NCBI GenBank assembly: GCA_964462185.1
Contig: CAYWWV010000020.1
Location: 1 to 22,351 of the forward strand
From: RBG-16-57-9 sp964462185
Lineage (GTDB): Archaea > Thermoproteota > Bathyarchaeia > TCS64
Direction of reading: 5' to 3'
Length of the DNA stretch: 22,351 nt
The translations under genes were made by a program, and so were the position numbers. The notes beneath the pieces are model-generated. The model saw only the letters and a program-made list of their open reading frames with translations. It did not search any database and was not told the DNA's origin. Shown piece by piece: positions 6,789-14,569 of this stretch; the first letter of the stretch is position 1, and every line of letters starts with the position of its first letter.

Positions 6789-7801
6789 ATGAGCGTGGTT
6801 GACGCATTCTTCGCCAACTTCTGGGTCCTCTTCCTCTTCTTCAGCATGGTCTACCCGCGGCTCCAACAACAGCTGCTACAGAACGCAAGGCAGAACGCAC
6901 TGAGAAAACTAGGGAAGAAGAGGGGCACAAGCGTGGTGACCCTCATCCACAGGCAGGAGACCCTCAGCCTATTCGGCCTACCCATAGCCCGGTACATCGA
7001 CATCGACGACAGCGAGGAGCTGCTCAGAGTCATAAGGCTCACACCGGAGGAGCAGCCCATAGACATCATTATCCACACCCCTGGTGGGATAGCATTGGCT
7101 GCAACACAGATAGCCTTCGCCGTGAAGGCCCATAAGGGCAAGACCACTGTAATGGTGCCCCACTACGCCATGAGTGGGGGAACCTTGATCGCGTTGGCTG
7201 CAGACGAGATCCTGATGGACCCCCACGCGGTTTTGGGGCCTGTGGACCCCCAGATGAACACCCCCAAGGGGACCTATGCGGCCTCCAGCATTCTAAAGGT
7301 GGTGGAGGCCAAGCCCAGGGAGGAGGTAGACGATGAGACCCTTTACTTGGCTGAGGAAGCCAGGAAGTCGCTGGGCCAGATGAAGGAGACGGTTCGCAAG
7401 TTGCTGGGGGATAAGGTTCCCGGGGATAGGCTGGAATGGGTCATAGAGAGCCTGGTGTCCGGCAAATACACCCACGACTANNNNNNNNNNNNNNNNNNNN
7501 NNNNNNNNNNNNNNNNNNNNNNNNNNNNNNNNNNNNNNNNNNNNNNNNNNNNNNNNNNNNNNNNNNNNNNNNNNNNNNNNATAGGCTGGAATGGGTCATA
7601 GAGAGCCTGGTGTCCGGCAAATACACCCACGACTACCCCATCACCGCCGAGGAGGCGCGTAGGCTTCTGGGGGAGTGTGTGAAGACTGAGCTGCCCCGGG
7701 AGGTCTACCTGTTGATGGACCTTTACAAGATGGAGAAGGTCCAGAGGAGGGGGGTGGAATACGTTCCTCTCCCCAGCCCCCGCAGGGCAACCAATCGGTA
7801 A
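6789..7801 (+). CDS. SDH-family ClpP-fold serine protease, membrane-anchored (split by a false gap)
   Basis: The protein opens with a membrane helix (FFANFWVLFLFFSMVYP), then the conserved LIHRQETLSLFG and YIDIDDSEE blocks, HTPGG, and the nucleophile segment PHYAMSGGTLIALAADEI, where the Ser of MSGG is the expected catalytic residue, followed by GPVDPQ. This is the serine dehydrogenase proteinase (SDH_sah) family of ClpP/SppA-like membrane proteases. The 55 bases before the N run (7426-7480) are identical to the 55 after it (7581-7635); joining them gives one uninterrupted frame of 285 residues, the normal family length, so nothing is missing. Start 6789 fits both the family N terminus and the TATA box. 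The following dUTPase gene is on the same strand. Confidence 0.9.
7426..7635. other. False assembly gap: 55-bp identical flanks around 100 N
   Basis: Positions 7426-7480 and 7581-7635 are identical over 55 bp and flank exactly 100 N. Both copies encode the same protease segment ending SGKYTHDY. This is what a scaffolder leaves when two contigs sharing a k-mer-length end overlap are joined with a default gap. Removing 155 bp restores the reading frame. Confidence 0.92.
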
Positions 7802-7832
7802 TCTTTTCACCTAGCGGGGGTTGTCTCTCGGG

Positions 7833-8351
7833 ATGCTTAGCGGTAGGGAGATCAGAAGGCTGATATTGGAGGAGGGCCTGGTCACTGGCTACTTGGACTT
7901 GGGCCTCCAGGTCCAGCCCTGCGGTTTCGACCTCAGCCTGGAAAGCGTTGAAGAGTTCCTGGGTGCGGGATCCGTGGACTTCTCCAACGAGGAGAGAAGG
8001 CTCCCCGAGACTCGCAAGGTGGATCCCAGCGCCGAGGGCTGGTACACGCTGCCCCAGGGGGTGTACAAGGTGGTCTACAACGAGACAGTTAAAATACCTC
8101 TCAACCTGGTGGCACTGGCTCAAACTCGTTCCACATTGCTGAGGAGCGGAGCCCAGGTTGCCACAGCGGTCTGGGACCCCGGCTACCATGGTCGGAGCAG
8201 CAGTCTGTTAATAGTCCACAACCCACATGGCCTGAGGCTTAAACGTGGTGCCAGGATAGCGCAGCTGGTCTTCTTTGAGGCCAAGGGGGTGGAGGCGGGG
8301 TACAGAGGGCAATACCAGGGGGAGCGCATCCAGGGTTTTCGTAACACATAA
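7833..8351 (+). CDS. dut: dUTP diphosphatase (dCTP deaminase/dUTPase superfamily)
   Basis: The 172-residue protein has the archaeal dUTPase pattern: MLSGREIRRLI at the start, LQVQPCGFDLSL, an R99-S-T-LLRSGA nucleotide loop, AVWD115PGYHGRS and a C-terminal GYRGQYQGER arm. Asp115 fits the water-activating Asp of dUTPases. The Glu that dCTP deaminases carry in their LEF-type strand is replaced here by Ile127 (LLIVHN), so a hydrolase rather than a deaminase is expected. It would hydrolyse dUTP to dUMP and PPi, keeping uracil out of DNA. I chose ATG 7833, since MLSGREI is the family N terminus; a TTG at 7821 in frame adds four residues. It lies 31 nt after the protease gene. Confidence 0.87.
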   Translation: MLSGREIRRLILEEGLVTGYLDLGLQVQPCGFDLSLESVEEFLGAGSVDFSNEERRLPETRKVDPSAEGWYTLPQGVYKVVYNETVKIPLNLVALAQTRSTLLRSGAQVATAVWDPGYHGRSSSLLIVHNPHGLRLKRGARIAQLVFFEAKGVEAGYRGQYQGERIQGFRNT

Positions 8352-8354
8352 ATC
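8347..8354 (+). promoter_or_regulatory. TATA-like element for argH
   Basis: CATAAATC, overlapping the dUTPase stop, is centred about 33 nt before GTG 8383, implying a leader of about 6 nt. Confidence 0.4.
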
Positions 8355-8382
8355 CTAAGCCAATTCATGTTGGGCAAAAGGG

Positions 8383-9879
8383 GTGCTTTGTTTGTCAAGC
8401 CTGTTTAGATCGAGGCTTTCCAAGGAGTTCGACGACCGGGTAGCCCGTTTCCACACCAGCGTGGTGGAGGACCTCAGGATGTTCGAGGAGGATGTGGACG
8501 GCACCATGGCCCACGACATTATGCTCCACGAGCAGGGGATCCTTGACGCCGAGACCCTTGGGAGCATTCTACGTGCTTTGATGGAGGTTAAGGAGGAGTG
8601 GGGGCGGGGGGAGCTGGAGGTGGGCCCCGAGTACGAGGACATCCATGAGTTTGTTGAGGCCAAGGTCATCGAGAAGATTGGCTTGGAGAAGGGGGGGGCG
8701 ATGCACACTGGTCGCAGCAGAAACGACCAGGTCATGGTGGATATGAAGATGGTTTCCAGGCGGGAGCTCATCGAGATCATGGAGCGCATACTAGACTTGG
8801 TTGGGGCTCTTACGGATTTGGCCTACGAACACACCGAGACCCCCATGGTCTACTACACCCATGGCCAGCCAGCCCAGATAGGAACCTTCGGCCACTACCT
8901 CCTCGCCTACGTGGACCAGTTTCTGAGGGACTACTCCAGGGCCCGGGAGTGCTACGAGAGGGTGAACCAAAACCCCTTGGGGGCAGCCGCCATAGGTGGG
9001 ACCAATTTTAGGATAAGCCGTTTGAAGACAAGCGAACTCCTGGGGTTCGACCATATCCAGGAGAACAGCGTGGATGCCGTCAGCAGCAGGGATTGGGCTG
9101 TGGAGGTGGCAGCCGTCCTCAGCATCCTCATGGGGAATATGAGTAGGATGGCCGCCGACTTGGTTATGTGGTCTGGCGAAGAGTTCCAGTATGTGAGGCT
9201 CTCCGACGAGTACAGTAGCAGCAGCAGCATTATGCCCCAGAAGGTGAACCCCAGCACCATAGAGCTGGTGAGGGGGAAAACCTCTGAAGTCTACGGCACG
9301 CTCCAGGAGCTCTTAACCATGGTCAAAGGGCTGCCAACAGGGTACTACCAAGACCTGCAGCAGACCAAGATAGCCTTGTGGAGGGCCTTCGACACCGCCA
9401 AAACATGCCTAGAGGTTTTGAAGGGCGCTCTCTCCACCATCCAAGTGAACCAGGAGGCCATGTTAAAGAGGACTCGGGGTAGTTTCATCTACGCCGTCCA
9501 GCTGGCGGAGGTCTTGGCCGAGGACCAGCTCAACTTCAGGGAGGCCTACAAGGTGACTGCCGAGGTGGTTAAGAGGCTGGTGGAGGAGGGGCGAACCCTG
9601 GAGGATTTGACATCTGGGGAGGTGGAGGAGGCCGCCAGGAAGGCGTTGGGGAAGAGCATTAAGGTGAGCTCCACCATCTCTGAGAAGATCAGCGACCCCA
9701 TTAAGGCTTTGAACAACTTGAGAAGCCCTGGCAGCCCCCATCCGGCTGAGACAAGCATGGCGGTGGAGAGCCGCAGAGAGTTGAAGGAGAGATACACAAG
9801 GGAGCTGGGGTTCCTCAAGGTCAAGCTGGAGATGGCCAAGGAGAACTTGTTAAAGGCCGTGGAGCAATACACCTCCTAA
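8383..9879 (+). CDS. argH: Argininosuccinate lyase
   Basis: The 498-residue protein carries the three signatures of the fumarase/aspartase superfamily in ASL form: HTGRSRNDQ (108-116), THGQPAQ (159-165) and the C3 loop SSSIMPQKVNP (280-290), whose Ser region supplies the catalytic base. The typical ASL C-terminal helical block follows (KTCLEVLKGALS, GSFIYAVQLAEVL, SPHPAETS). It cleaves argininosuccinate to arginine and fumarate, the last step of arginine synthesis, in the cytoplasm. The length is a little above the usual 460-490. The start is GTG 8383, with TTG 8392 as an alternative; both precede the usual F-S-K-E-type N terminus (LFRSRLSKEFD). No other arginine gene is in the window. Confidence 0.96.
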   Translation: MLCLSSLFRSRLSKEFDDRVARFHTSVVEDLRMFEEDVDGTMAHDIMLHEQGILDAETLGSILRALMEVKEEWGRGELEVGPEYEDIHEFVEAKVIEKIGLEKGGAMHTGRSRNDQVMVDMKMVSRRELIEIMERILDLVGALTDLAYEHTETPMVYYTHGQPAQIGTFGHYLLAYVDQFLRDYSRARECYERVNQNPLGAAAIGGTNFRISRLKTSELLGFDHIQENSVDAVSSRDWAVEVAAVLSILMGNMSRMAADLVMWSGEEFQYVRLSDEYSSSSSIMPQKVNPSTIELVRGKTSEVYGTLQELLTMVKGLPTGYYQDLQQTKIALWRAFDTAKTCLEVLKGALSTIQVNQEAMLKRTRGSFIYAVQLAEVLAEDQLNFREAYKVTAEVVKRLVEEGRTLEDLTSGEVEEAARKALGKSIKVSSTISEKISDPIKALNNLRSPGSPHPAETSMAVESRRELKERYTRELGFLKVKLEMAKENLLKAVEQYTS

Positions 9880-9884
9880 ACCCC

Positions 9885-9891
9885 TTTTAAA
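9885..9891 (+). promoter_or_regulatory. TATA box for the exported-protein gene
   Basis: TTTTAAA in the argH 3' spacer is centred about 26 nt before GTG 9913, a leaderless spacing that supports the GTG start. Confidence 0.5.
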
Positions 9892-9912
9892 CAACTCTTA
9901 CTCACCCTTATA

Positions 9913-10659
9913 GTGAAAGGCTTGAAGAGAGAATACGTCTTTCTGGGAGTGGTCTTAATCATAGGATCCACCTACGTGATCGAGTATCTAGCAGACCTTC
10001 GATACCCCGTCAACGAGCTCACCCTCACAGGTTTGAAAGGCCTGAACCTAGGGGAGAACCAGACCTACTCCTTCATAAGGGGGCTGGAGAGGGTGGGGAA
10101 CCACACCTATGTGGTCTCCAAGGTGCCTGGGGGTGGTTACAGGATGCAGGCGTGGACCTGGGTCTCCACCGAGGAGGGCTCGGTGGAACTCGCCAGCAGC
10201 TTCGTTTTTGGGCCCAACTACAAGCCGCAGTCCTACTTCCTAGCCATAGAGGAGGAGGGGGAGTACAGTTTTGTTAATGTGAGTTTCGAGGGGGGGATGG
10301 TTAACTCCGAGGTGGTGTTCCAGGGGGATGTGGTGTCGTTGTCTGAAGAGTTTCCCTCGGGTTCGTTTCTAGCTGAGAACAATATGCCTGGTTTCTGGGG
10401 TATTCTGCTGGGTTCAGCGGAGCTGGAGAGGGGTCAGAGGTATTCAGCTTTGGTGTATATCCCTCAGGGGGGTAAGATGTTTAAGCTCCAGTTCTACGTC
10501 TCGCCAAACCTCCAAACGATAAACGTGGGCGGGGAGGATTTGACCTGTATGGTGGTCCAGGAGTCTACGCTGGATTTGAAGTTCTACTTCAACGAGGGGC
10601 GCATGGTCCAGATGAGGAACGACGACCAGGACCTGGTCTTCAACCTTCTACCCAGCTAG
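9913..10659 (+). CDS. Unknown exported or membrane-anchored beta-rich protein
   Basis: I do not recognise the family. The 248-residue protein starts with a short charged stretch (MKGLKRE) and one hydrophobic segment (YVFLGVVLIIGSTYVIEYLA), a signal anchor or uncleaved signal peptide. The rest is soluble, beta-strand rich and aromatic, with N-x-T/S sequons (NQT, NHT, NVS), so it likely faces outside. The C-terminal part (about 165-248: RYSALVYIPQGGKMFKLQFYV to LDLKFYFNEGRMVQMRND) resembles the layout of DUF3108-type beta domains, but that is a weak impression. GTG 9913 is fixed by a leaderless TATA spacing. The 3' end overlaps the convergent ROK kinase by 20 bp. Confidence 0.7.
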   Translation: MKGLKREYVFLGVVLIIGSTYVIEYLADLRYPVNELTLTGLKGLNLGENQTYSFIRGLERVGNHTYVVSKVPGGGYRMQAWTWVSTEEGSVELASSFVFGPNYKPQSYFLAIEEEGEYSFVNVSFEGGMVNSEVVFQGDVVSLSEEFPSGSFLAENNMPGFWGILLGSAELERGQRYSALVYIPQGGKMFKLQFYVSPNLQTINVGGEDLTCMVVQESTLDLKFYFNEGRMVQMRNDDQDLVFNLLPS

Positions 10660-11587
10660 GTTCCTGGGCGAGTGCCAGTGCCCCCAGTAGAACCGCCTCG
10701 TGGCCCAGCGGAGTGATCCTAATCTGGGGAACCCTGTTGATGGTGTAGTCCTCCACTCCCCGTAGAATGGGGTCTAGGATGAGGCGGGGGTGGTTGAGGG
10801 CGATGCTTCCCCCCAGCGTTATGAGTTCTGGGTCATAGGCATTCACGGTGTTGGCTACTCCGACGGCGTTCCTCCAGCCTATTTCCTGGACCACCATTTG
10901 TGCGTAGGGGTCTCCCTCCTCGGCTGCTTGGAAGAGTTTAGGGGGGTCGATTTTAGAGGGGTCTCCCCCGGTGGCCTTGTGGAGGGCTCCCCCACTCCAA
11001 TTGGCTTGGGAGAGGAGGTGGGCGGCGAACCTAGGGATGTTTCTCCCCCCGCAGAAGGCCTCCCAGTGGCCCCGACCCCCACACCCACACAGAATCTGGG
11101 ATCGGGGCTCGACGGCCAGGTGCCCCACCTCAACAGCGTTCCCGTCCTTGCCCATCAACAAGTGGCCGTCTACGATGGCCCCGCCCCCAAGGCCCGTGCT
11201 CATGGTGATGTAAACAAGGTTTTCCAGGCCTCGACCAGCGCCGTAAACCTTCTCCCCCACTACCGCGGCCGAGCAGTCGTTCACCAGGGTAACGGGGGAG
11301 CCCAGGTGTTCCCGTAGGGGTTCTACTAGGGGGATGTGGTTGTGGGGGAAGTTGGGTGTCTCGCCTATGGCTCCCTGGGATAGGTCGAGGGGGCCTATGC
11401 TTCCAATGCCAACGCCTTGGGGCCTGGAGACGCCTAGGGCCTCTATCATAGAGATGATCTGGCGGGGGATGGCTTCTGGTCCGCCGTCCACGGGGGTGGG
11501 GGACACCAGGGTGGCCTCCAGGCCGCTTGTGCTGCCTCGCCCCACCCGGAGCTTGGTGGCGCCGATGTCTACGGCTATGTAGCTCAT
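10640..11587 (-). CDS. ROK family sugar kinase
   Basis: The 315-residue protein has the phosphate-binding DIGATK (7-12), the catalytic Asp104 in VNDCSAA, the STGLGGG loop (130-136) and the ROK zinc/sugar motif: H156, then CGCGGRGHWE with C167 and C169, with His174 in the place of the usual third Cys. The family phosphorylates glucose, N-acetylglucosamine, N-acetylmannosamine or allose using ATP. Loop residues alone do not settle the sugar. The gene follows the FAH-family gene by 12 nt on the same strand, so the two are likely co-transcribed, pointing to a sugar or sugar-acid pathway. Its 3' end overlaps the convergent exported-protein gene. Confidence 0.92.
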   Translation of the reverse strand: MSYIAVDIGATKLRVGRGSTSGLEATLVSPTPVDGGPEAIPRQIISMIEALGVSRPQGVGIGSIGPLDLSQGAIGETPNFPHNHIPLVEPLREHLGSPVTLVNDCSAAVVGEKVYGAGRGLENLVYITMSTGLGGGAIVDGHLLMGKDGNAVEVGHLAVEPRSQILCGCGGRGHWEAFCGGRNIPRFAAHLLSQANWSGGALHKATGGDPSKIDPPKLFQAAEEGDPYAQMVVQEIGWRNAVGVANTVNAYDPELITLGGSIALNHPRLILDPILRGVEDYTINRVPQIRITPLGHEAVLLGALALAQEPSWVEG

Positions 11588-11599
11588 GGCGGCCGCCTT

Positions 11600-12622
11600 T
11601 CACTTGGGCTTGGGAGCAATCCAGGTTCTGAGGGTTCCAACCCCCTCGATCCAGGCCGTTAGCCTGTCGCCGGGCTTCAGGAAGAGCCGGGGGTCTGTCT
11701 CCCCGTTGACCCTGGGGGTCTGGTCCATGGCTGTGCCACTACAGGTTCCCCCACCCACTATGTCGCCGGGGTAGAGGGTGATGTCGCGGCTCAGCCAGGC
11801 GATCCACCACTCGAAGCCCCTTATGATGCTGCTCATGTTGCCGTCTTGCCGGAGCTCGTCGTTGACCCACTGCTTCATGGCTAGTTGGTAGGGGTTGGGT
11901 ATCTCGTCGCGGGTCACTATGCAGGGGCCCATGGGCGCGGCGCCGTCGAAGTTCTTGGCCAGGAAGAAGCCGTCGGGCCCCCCGCCGAAGCCCAGGTCTC
12001 TTATAGAGAGGTCGTTTAGAATGGTATACCCGTATATGTAGTCCGAGGCCTGGGTCTCGGGGATGTCCTTCCCCTTTTTTCCGATGACGGCGGCCAGCTC
12101 CACCTCGTAGTCAAGCCTCCTCGTCTTGGCGGGGTAGGGCGTCTCCCCCTCGGGGTCCACCACGAAGCAGCTTTGCTTCCAGAAACCCCAGGGCCGGTAC
12201 TCCCCCCTCTCCACCTGGGCCCTCAGCTCCTCCACCGTGGTCTCCTCCCCCCTCAGCATCCTAAAGGCATCCACGCTGTGGTCGTAGAAATTGGCCCCAG
12301 CCATGGCGATCTTGGAGGAGGGGCTGGGGAGGGGAGCCCTCAACCGGTACTCCCCCTTTTGGAATAGAAGCCTTCTCCCCTCGGAGTCCTCCTCCAGCCC
12401 ACCGGAAACGTACTCTATGGCTGTGGCCGCCCTCTCTAATCCGAGGGCGCCTTCAAGGATGAAGGCCAATAGGTCGCTGGGCACCAGGGCTTCAGCCTTT
12501 TTCCCGGGCCTGGGCTCCCCCTGGGAAGCTAGATAGGCGGCGTAGGCTCTGTTAAGGTCGACCACCGATTCATCGTCCAAGAGTGCGCCCAGCCTGCCTT
12601 CGTTGAATCGTACAAGCTTCAA
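11600..12622 (-). CDS. Fumarylacetoacetate hydrolase (FAH) family protein
   Basis: The 340-residue protein has a family N-terminal domain (MKLVRFNEGRLGALLDDESVVDL) and a C-terminal FAH fold with His115 in NFYDHSVDAF, the metal ligands Glu173 and Glu175 in LDYEVELAAVIG, and Asp204 in ILNDLSIRD, then the late block DIVGGGTCSGTA. FAH-fold enzymes act on 2-oxo acids by C-C cleavage, decarboxylation or dehydration; archaeal examples include 2-keto-3-deoxy-arabinonate dehydratase. Coupling with a ROK kinase favours a sugar-acid role, but the substrate is unknown. The start is TTG 12622, with a TATA element at 12651-12657 giving a leader of about 6 nt. The beta-lactamase-fold gene upstream ends 37 nt away. 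Confidence 0.9.
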   Translation of the reverse strand: MKLVRFNEGRLGALLDDESVVDLNRAYAAYLASQGEPRPGKKAEALVPSDLLAFILEGALGLERAATAIEYVSGGLEEDSEGRRLLFQKGEYRLRAPLPSPSSKIAMAGANFYDHSVDAFRMLRGEETTVEELRAQVERGEYRPWGFWKQSCFVVDPEGETPYPAKTRRLDYEVELAAVIGKKGKDIPETQASDYIYGYTILNDLSIRDLGFGGGPDGFFLAKNFDGAAPMGPCIVTRDEIPNPYQLAMKQWVNDELRQDGNMSSIIRGFEWWIAWLSRDITLYPGDIVGGGTCSGTAMDQTPRVNGETDPRLFLKPGDRLTAWIEGVGTLRTWIAPKPK

Positions 12623-12650
12623 GTCGATCAGTTGAAGAGGCGGGCCCCTG

Positions 12651-12657
12651 GATTTAA
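12651..12657 (-). promoter_or_regulatory. TATA box for the FAH-ROK gene pair
   Basis: The minus-strand GGCTTAAATC-type element is centred about 32 nt before TTG 12622. It lies in the 37-nt spacer after the beta-lactamase gene and marks the FAH-ROK pair as its own unit. Confidence 0.45.
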
Positions 12658-12659
12658 GC

Positions 12660-14033
12660 CTAAGCTTGCCAGGTGGGGGAGAGGGGTTTGCGGAGGACCC
12701 AGCGCTCCATGTAGAGCTTGTATTCCTTTTCCCCGGTTTGGAACCAGACCCTCTGGGGCCCCAGCTCGCCCCCGTGGATGTAGAACTCTGTCTCCAGGGG
12801 GTCTCTGGTGGCTGGGATGAGGGGCGTCGTGGGGCCTCCTAGAGGTGTTCGAGGTGTTAGAGTGAGCATTCCTCCCTGGACCGCCACCTCTACGGCGAAG
12901 GTATCCCTGTAGGCCTTGTAGGTGCCCGCCAGGGCTTCGTAGAAATTGGCTCTCCTAATGTAGGGTATGGCCTCCTGGGGGTCCAGGCCTAGGAGCAGGG
13001 CTGCCGCTGCGTGGGGCACAGTGCTTCCCCAATAGCCGGCGTTGGTGAGGTAAACCACGCCCTTGTTGTGGTGGGGGAAGAACAGATAGTTGGCCCCCGA
13101 GACCAGGGTGCTACCCGTGTGGGTGACCATGGTCTCACCGCAGAACTCGGTTATCCCCCACCCGTAGCCATATCCGCCTATTCCCAGGTCGGTGGGGGGG
13201 CGGGGTGTGTGGATCATGACCATCTGGGCCAGCAGGTCCTCGTCCACCAGGGGCTCCCTGTTCCCCAGATACATGTTGAGATAGTTGCAGGACTCTAGGG
13301 CGCTGCTCAATATTCCGCCTGGCGCGTATATCAGGGGGTGGAAGGGGTGTCTGGACTTGACCGGCTTCCCCTCCTTCAGGTAGTAGGCGGTCATGTGGTC
13401 GGGGTCTGACTGGAACTGCTCCTGGAGCATGGTGGTTCGCCTCATATCCAGCGGTTCCCAGATCCTGGACCGGAAGACCTCCTCCAAGGTAGCGCCAAAC
13501 AGTTTCTCCACCAAGAGACCCAGGAGGGTGTAAGCCGCATTGCAGTAGTAGTAGGACTCCCCAGGCCTGGACTCTACGTGTTGGGAGGCGCCGTTCAGGA
13601 AACTATAGAAGTCCTCGGCGCTGGTCAGGGGCAGTGTGTGGCCTCCCAGGCTCTCCTTCTCTATGAGCACATTGGCCATCCCCAGGCTGGGAAGGCCCGA
13701 GCTATGGCTCATAAGGTGTTTCACCGTTATGGGGGAGTCCCTGAACCCCAGGTCCACGGGCAGCAGATCTCTTATTGGTGTGTCGAGGGTTAGGGCTCCC
13801 TCCTGGACCAGCATCATGGCTGCGAGGCAGGTGTAGGACTTTGTGCAGCTACCTATGCCTATGAGGGTGTTGGGGGTGGTGGGGAGGTTCCTCTCCAGGT
13901 CCCGGGCCCCGAAGCCCCGGGCGTAGGTAACCTCGCCTTCTTCGATGGTTGCTAGGCTCACCCCTGGGGCGCCCGACTTCTCCATGGCCTTGGAGACGAT
14001 TTGGTCCAGCTTCCTGGCTTCTTCTCCTCTCAT
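12660..14033 (-). CDS. Class C beta-lactamase-fold serine hydrolase (PF00144)
   Basis: The catalytic motifs are all present: S62-C-T-K65 (SxxK), Y163-C-N165 (YxN) and H305-T-G307 (the HTG form of KTG). The core follows the beta-lactamase/penicillin-binding fold to about residue 345, followed by a roughly 100-residue beta-rich C-terminal domain like that on many PF00144 esterases and peptidases. No signal peptide is visible, so the enzyme is probably cytoplasmic. Archaeal members are esterases or D-amino-acid-type peptidases; antibiotic hydrolysis is not implied. At 457 residues it is normal for the two-domain form. Its ATG overlaps the stop of the ArsR-type gene (ATGA), so the regulator and enzyme are translationally coupled. 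Confidence 0.9.
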   Translation of the reverse strand: MRGEEARKLDQIVSKAMEKSGAPGVSLATIEEGEVTYARGFGARDLERNLPTTPNTLIGIGSCTKSYTCLAAMMLVQEGALTLDTPIRDLLPVDLGFRDSPITVKHLMSHSSGLPSLGMANVLIEKESLGGHTLPLTSAEDFYSFLNGASQHVESRPGESYYYCNAAYTLLGLLVEKLFGATLEEVFRSRIWEPLDMRRTTMLQEQFQSDPDHMTAYYLKEGKPVKSRHPFHPLIYAPGGILSSALESCNYLNMYLGNREPLVDEDLLAQMVMIHTPRPPTDLGIGGYGYGWGITEFCGETMVTHTGSTLVSGANYLFFPHHNKGVVYLTNAGYWGSTVPHAAAALLLGLDPQEAIPYIRRANFYEALAGTYKAYRDTFAVEVAVQGGMLTLTPRTPLGGPTTPLIPATRDPLETEFYIHGGELGPQRVWFQTGEKEYKLYMERWVLRKPLSPTWQA

Positions 14034-14416
14034 GTATGGATGTTGGGTGTGGGAGGACTTAAGATTGGGGTTGCCCCAGCCCCAAGGGCCTCCACGAGCT
14101 CCAAGACCCCTGGATCCAGAAGGCTGTAGTATCTTCGCCTCCCCTCCTTCCTCGCCTTCACAAGGCCTGCATTGACCAGCTTCGAGAGGTGGATGCTAAC
14201 GGTGGGCTGGCTAACCCAGAGCAAATCTGTGAGCTCGGAGACACACCTCTCGCCCTCGCCCAAAAGCTGTAGGATTCTGAGCCTCACCGGGTCTGCCAGG
14301 ACTCTGAGCCTCCAGGCCTTCTCCTCCAGCTCCCGGGTATCCGCCTCCCACACCCCTGCTTCTGCATCAACAGAGCTATACACGGTGGTTAAGCCAAGGT
14401 GGGAGCCCATAACCAT
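14030..14416 (-). CDS. ArsR-family winged-helix regulator
   Basis: The protein has the ArsR fold: LEEKAWRLRVLADPVRLRILQLL, then CVSELTDLLWVSQPTVSIHLSKLVNAGLV as the helix-turn-helix, and KARKEGRRRYYSLLD as the beta wing. The metal-sensing pair of classical ArsR (ELCVCDL) is reduced to a single Cys (ERCVSELTD), so it probably senses something other than arsenite-type metals. The frame stays open to 14533, but that part runs through tRNA-Ala, so the start must be later: ATG 14440, 14416 or 14410, or GTG 14383, are possible and I use 14416. It overlaps the beta-lactamase-fold gene by 4 nt and likely controls it. No good TATA box is seen upstream, allowing read-through from psmB and the tRNA. Confidence 0.82.
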   Translation of the reverse strand: MVMGSHLGLTTVYSSVDAEAGVWEADTRELEEKAWRLRVLADPVRLRILQLLGEGERCVSELTDLLWVSQPTVSIHLSKLVNAGLVKARKEGRRRYYSLLDPGVLELVEALGAGATPILSPPTPNIHT

Positions 14417-14440
14417 GTGTGTGTAGGGATTAGAACACAT
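14414..14440. promoter_or_regulatory. Inverted repeat at the ArsR-type gene start, possible operator
   Basis: ATGTGT (14415-14420) and ACACAT (14435-14440) form an inverted repeat with a 14-nt spacer at the 5' end of the regulator gene, where ArsR-family autoregulatory sites usually sit. The arms are short, so confidence is low. Confidence 0.3.
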
Positions 14441-14484
14441 AGGCAGAGGGGATGGGTCTGCGTGAAGACTTTGCGAGGGGAGTG

Positions 14485-14561
14485 TGGTGGACTGGGGGGG
14501 AGTTGAACCCCCGGCCTCTTGGTTGCGAACCAAGCATTCTACCGCTGAACTACCAGCCCAC
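14485..14561 (-). tRNA. tRNA-Ala (anticodon CGC)
   Basis: The acceptor GGGCTGG pairs with CCAGTCC and contains the G3-U70 wobble that defines alanine identity. Discriminator A and an encoded CCA follow. The D arm is GTTC/GAAT, the anticodon stem CTTGG/CCAAG encloses the loop TTCGCAA (anticodon CGC), and the T arm is GGGGG-TTCAACT-CCCCC. No intron is seen. The 5' end lies 8 nt after the psmB stop and I see no TATA box in between or at the expected place inside psmB, so it is probably processed from the psmB transcript. Confidence 0.96.
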
Positions 14562-14569
14562 GGGAAGGT

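Noticed and set aside
6789..7801. Protease gene as a pseudogene or tandem partial duplication
   Set aside because: The 55-bp repeat around exactly 100 N is explained by an unmerged contig overlap; collapsing it gives an intact gene.
12660..14033. True antibiotic beta-lactamase
   Set aside because: The PF00144 fold in archaea, without a signal peptide and with an extra C-terminal domain, is better read as an esterase or peptidase; resistance cannot be claimed.
14417..14533. N-terminal extension of the ArsR-type gene to an ATG at 14533
   Set aside because: The extension runs through tRNA-Ala (14485-14561) and is not homologous to ArsR proteins; a later start is needed.
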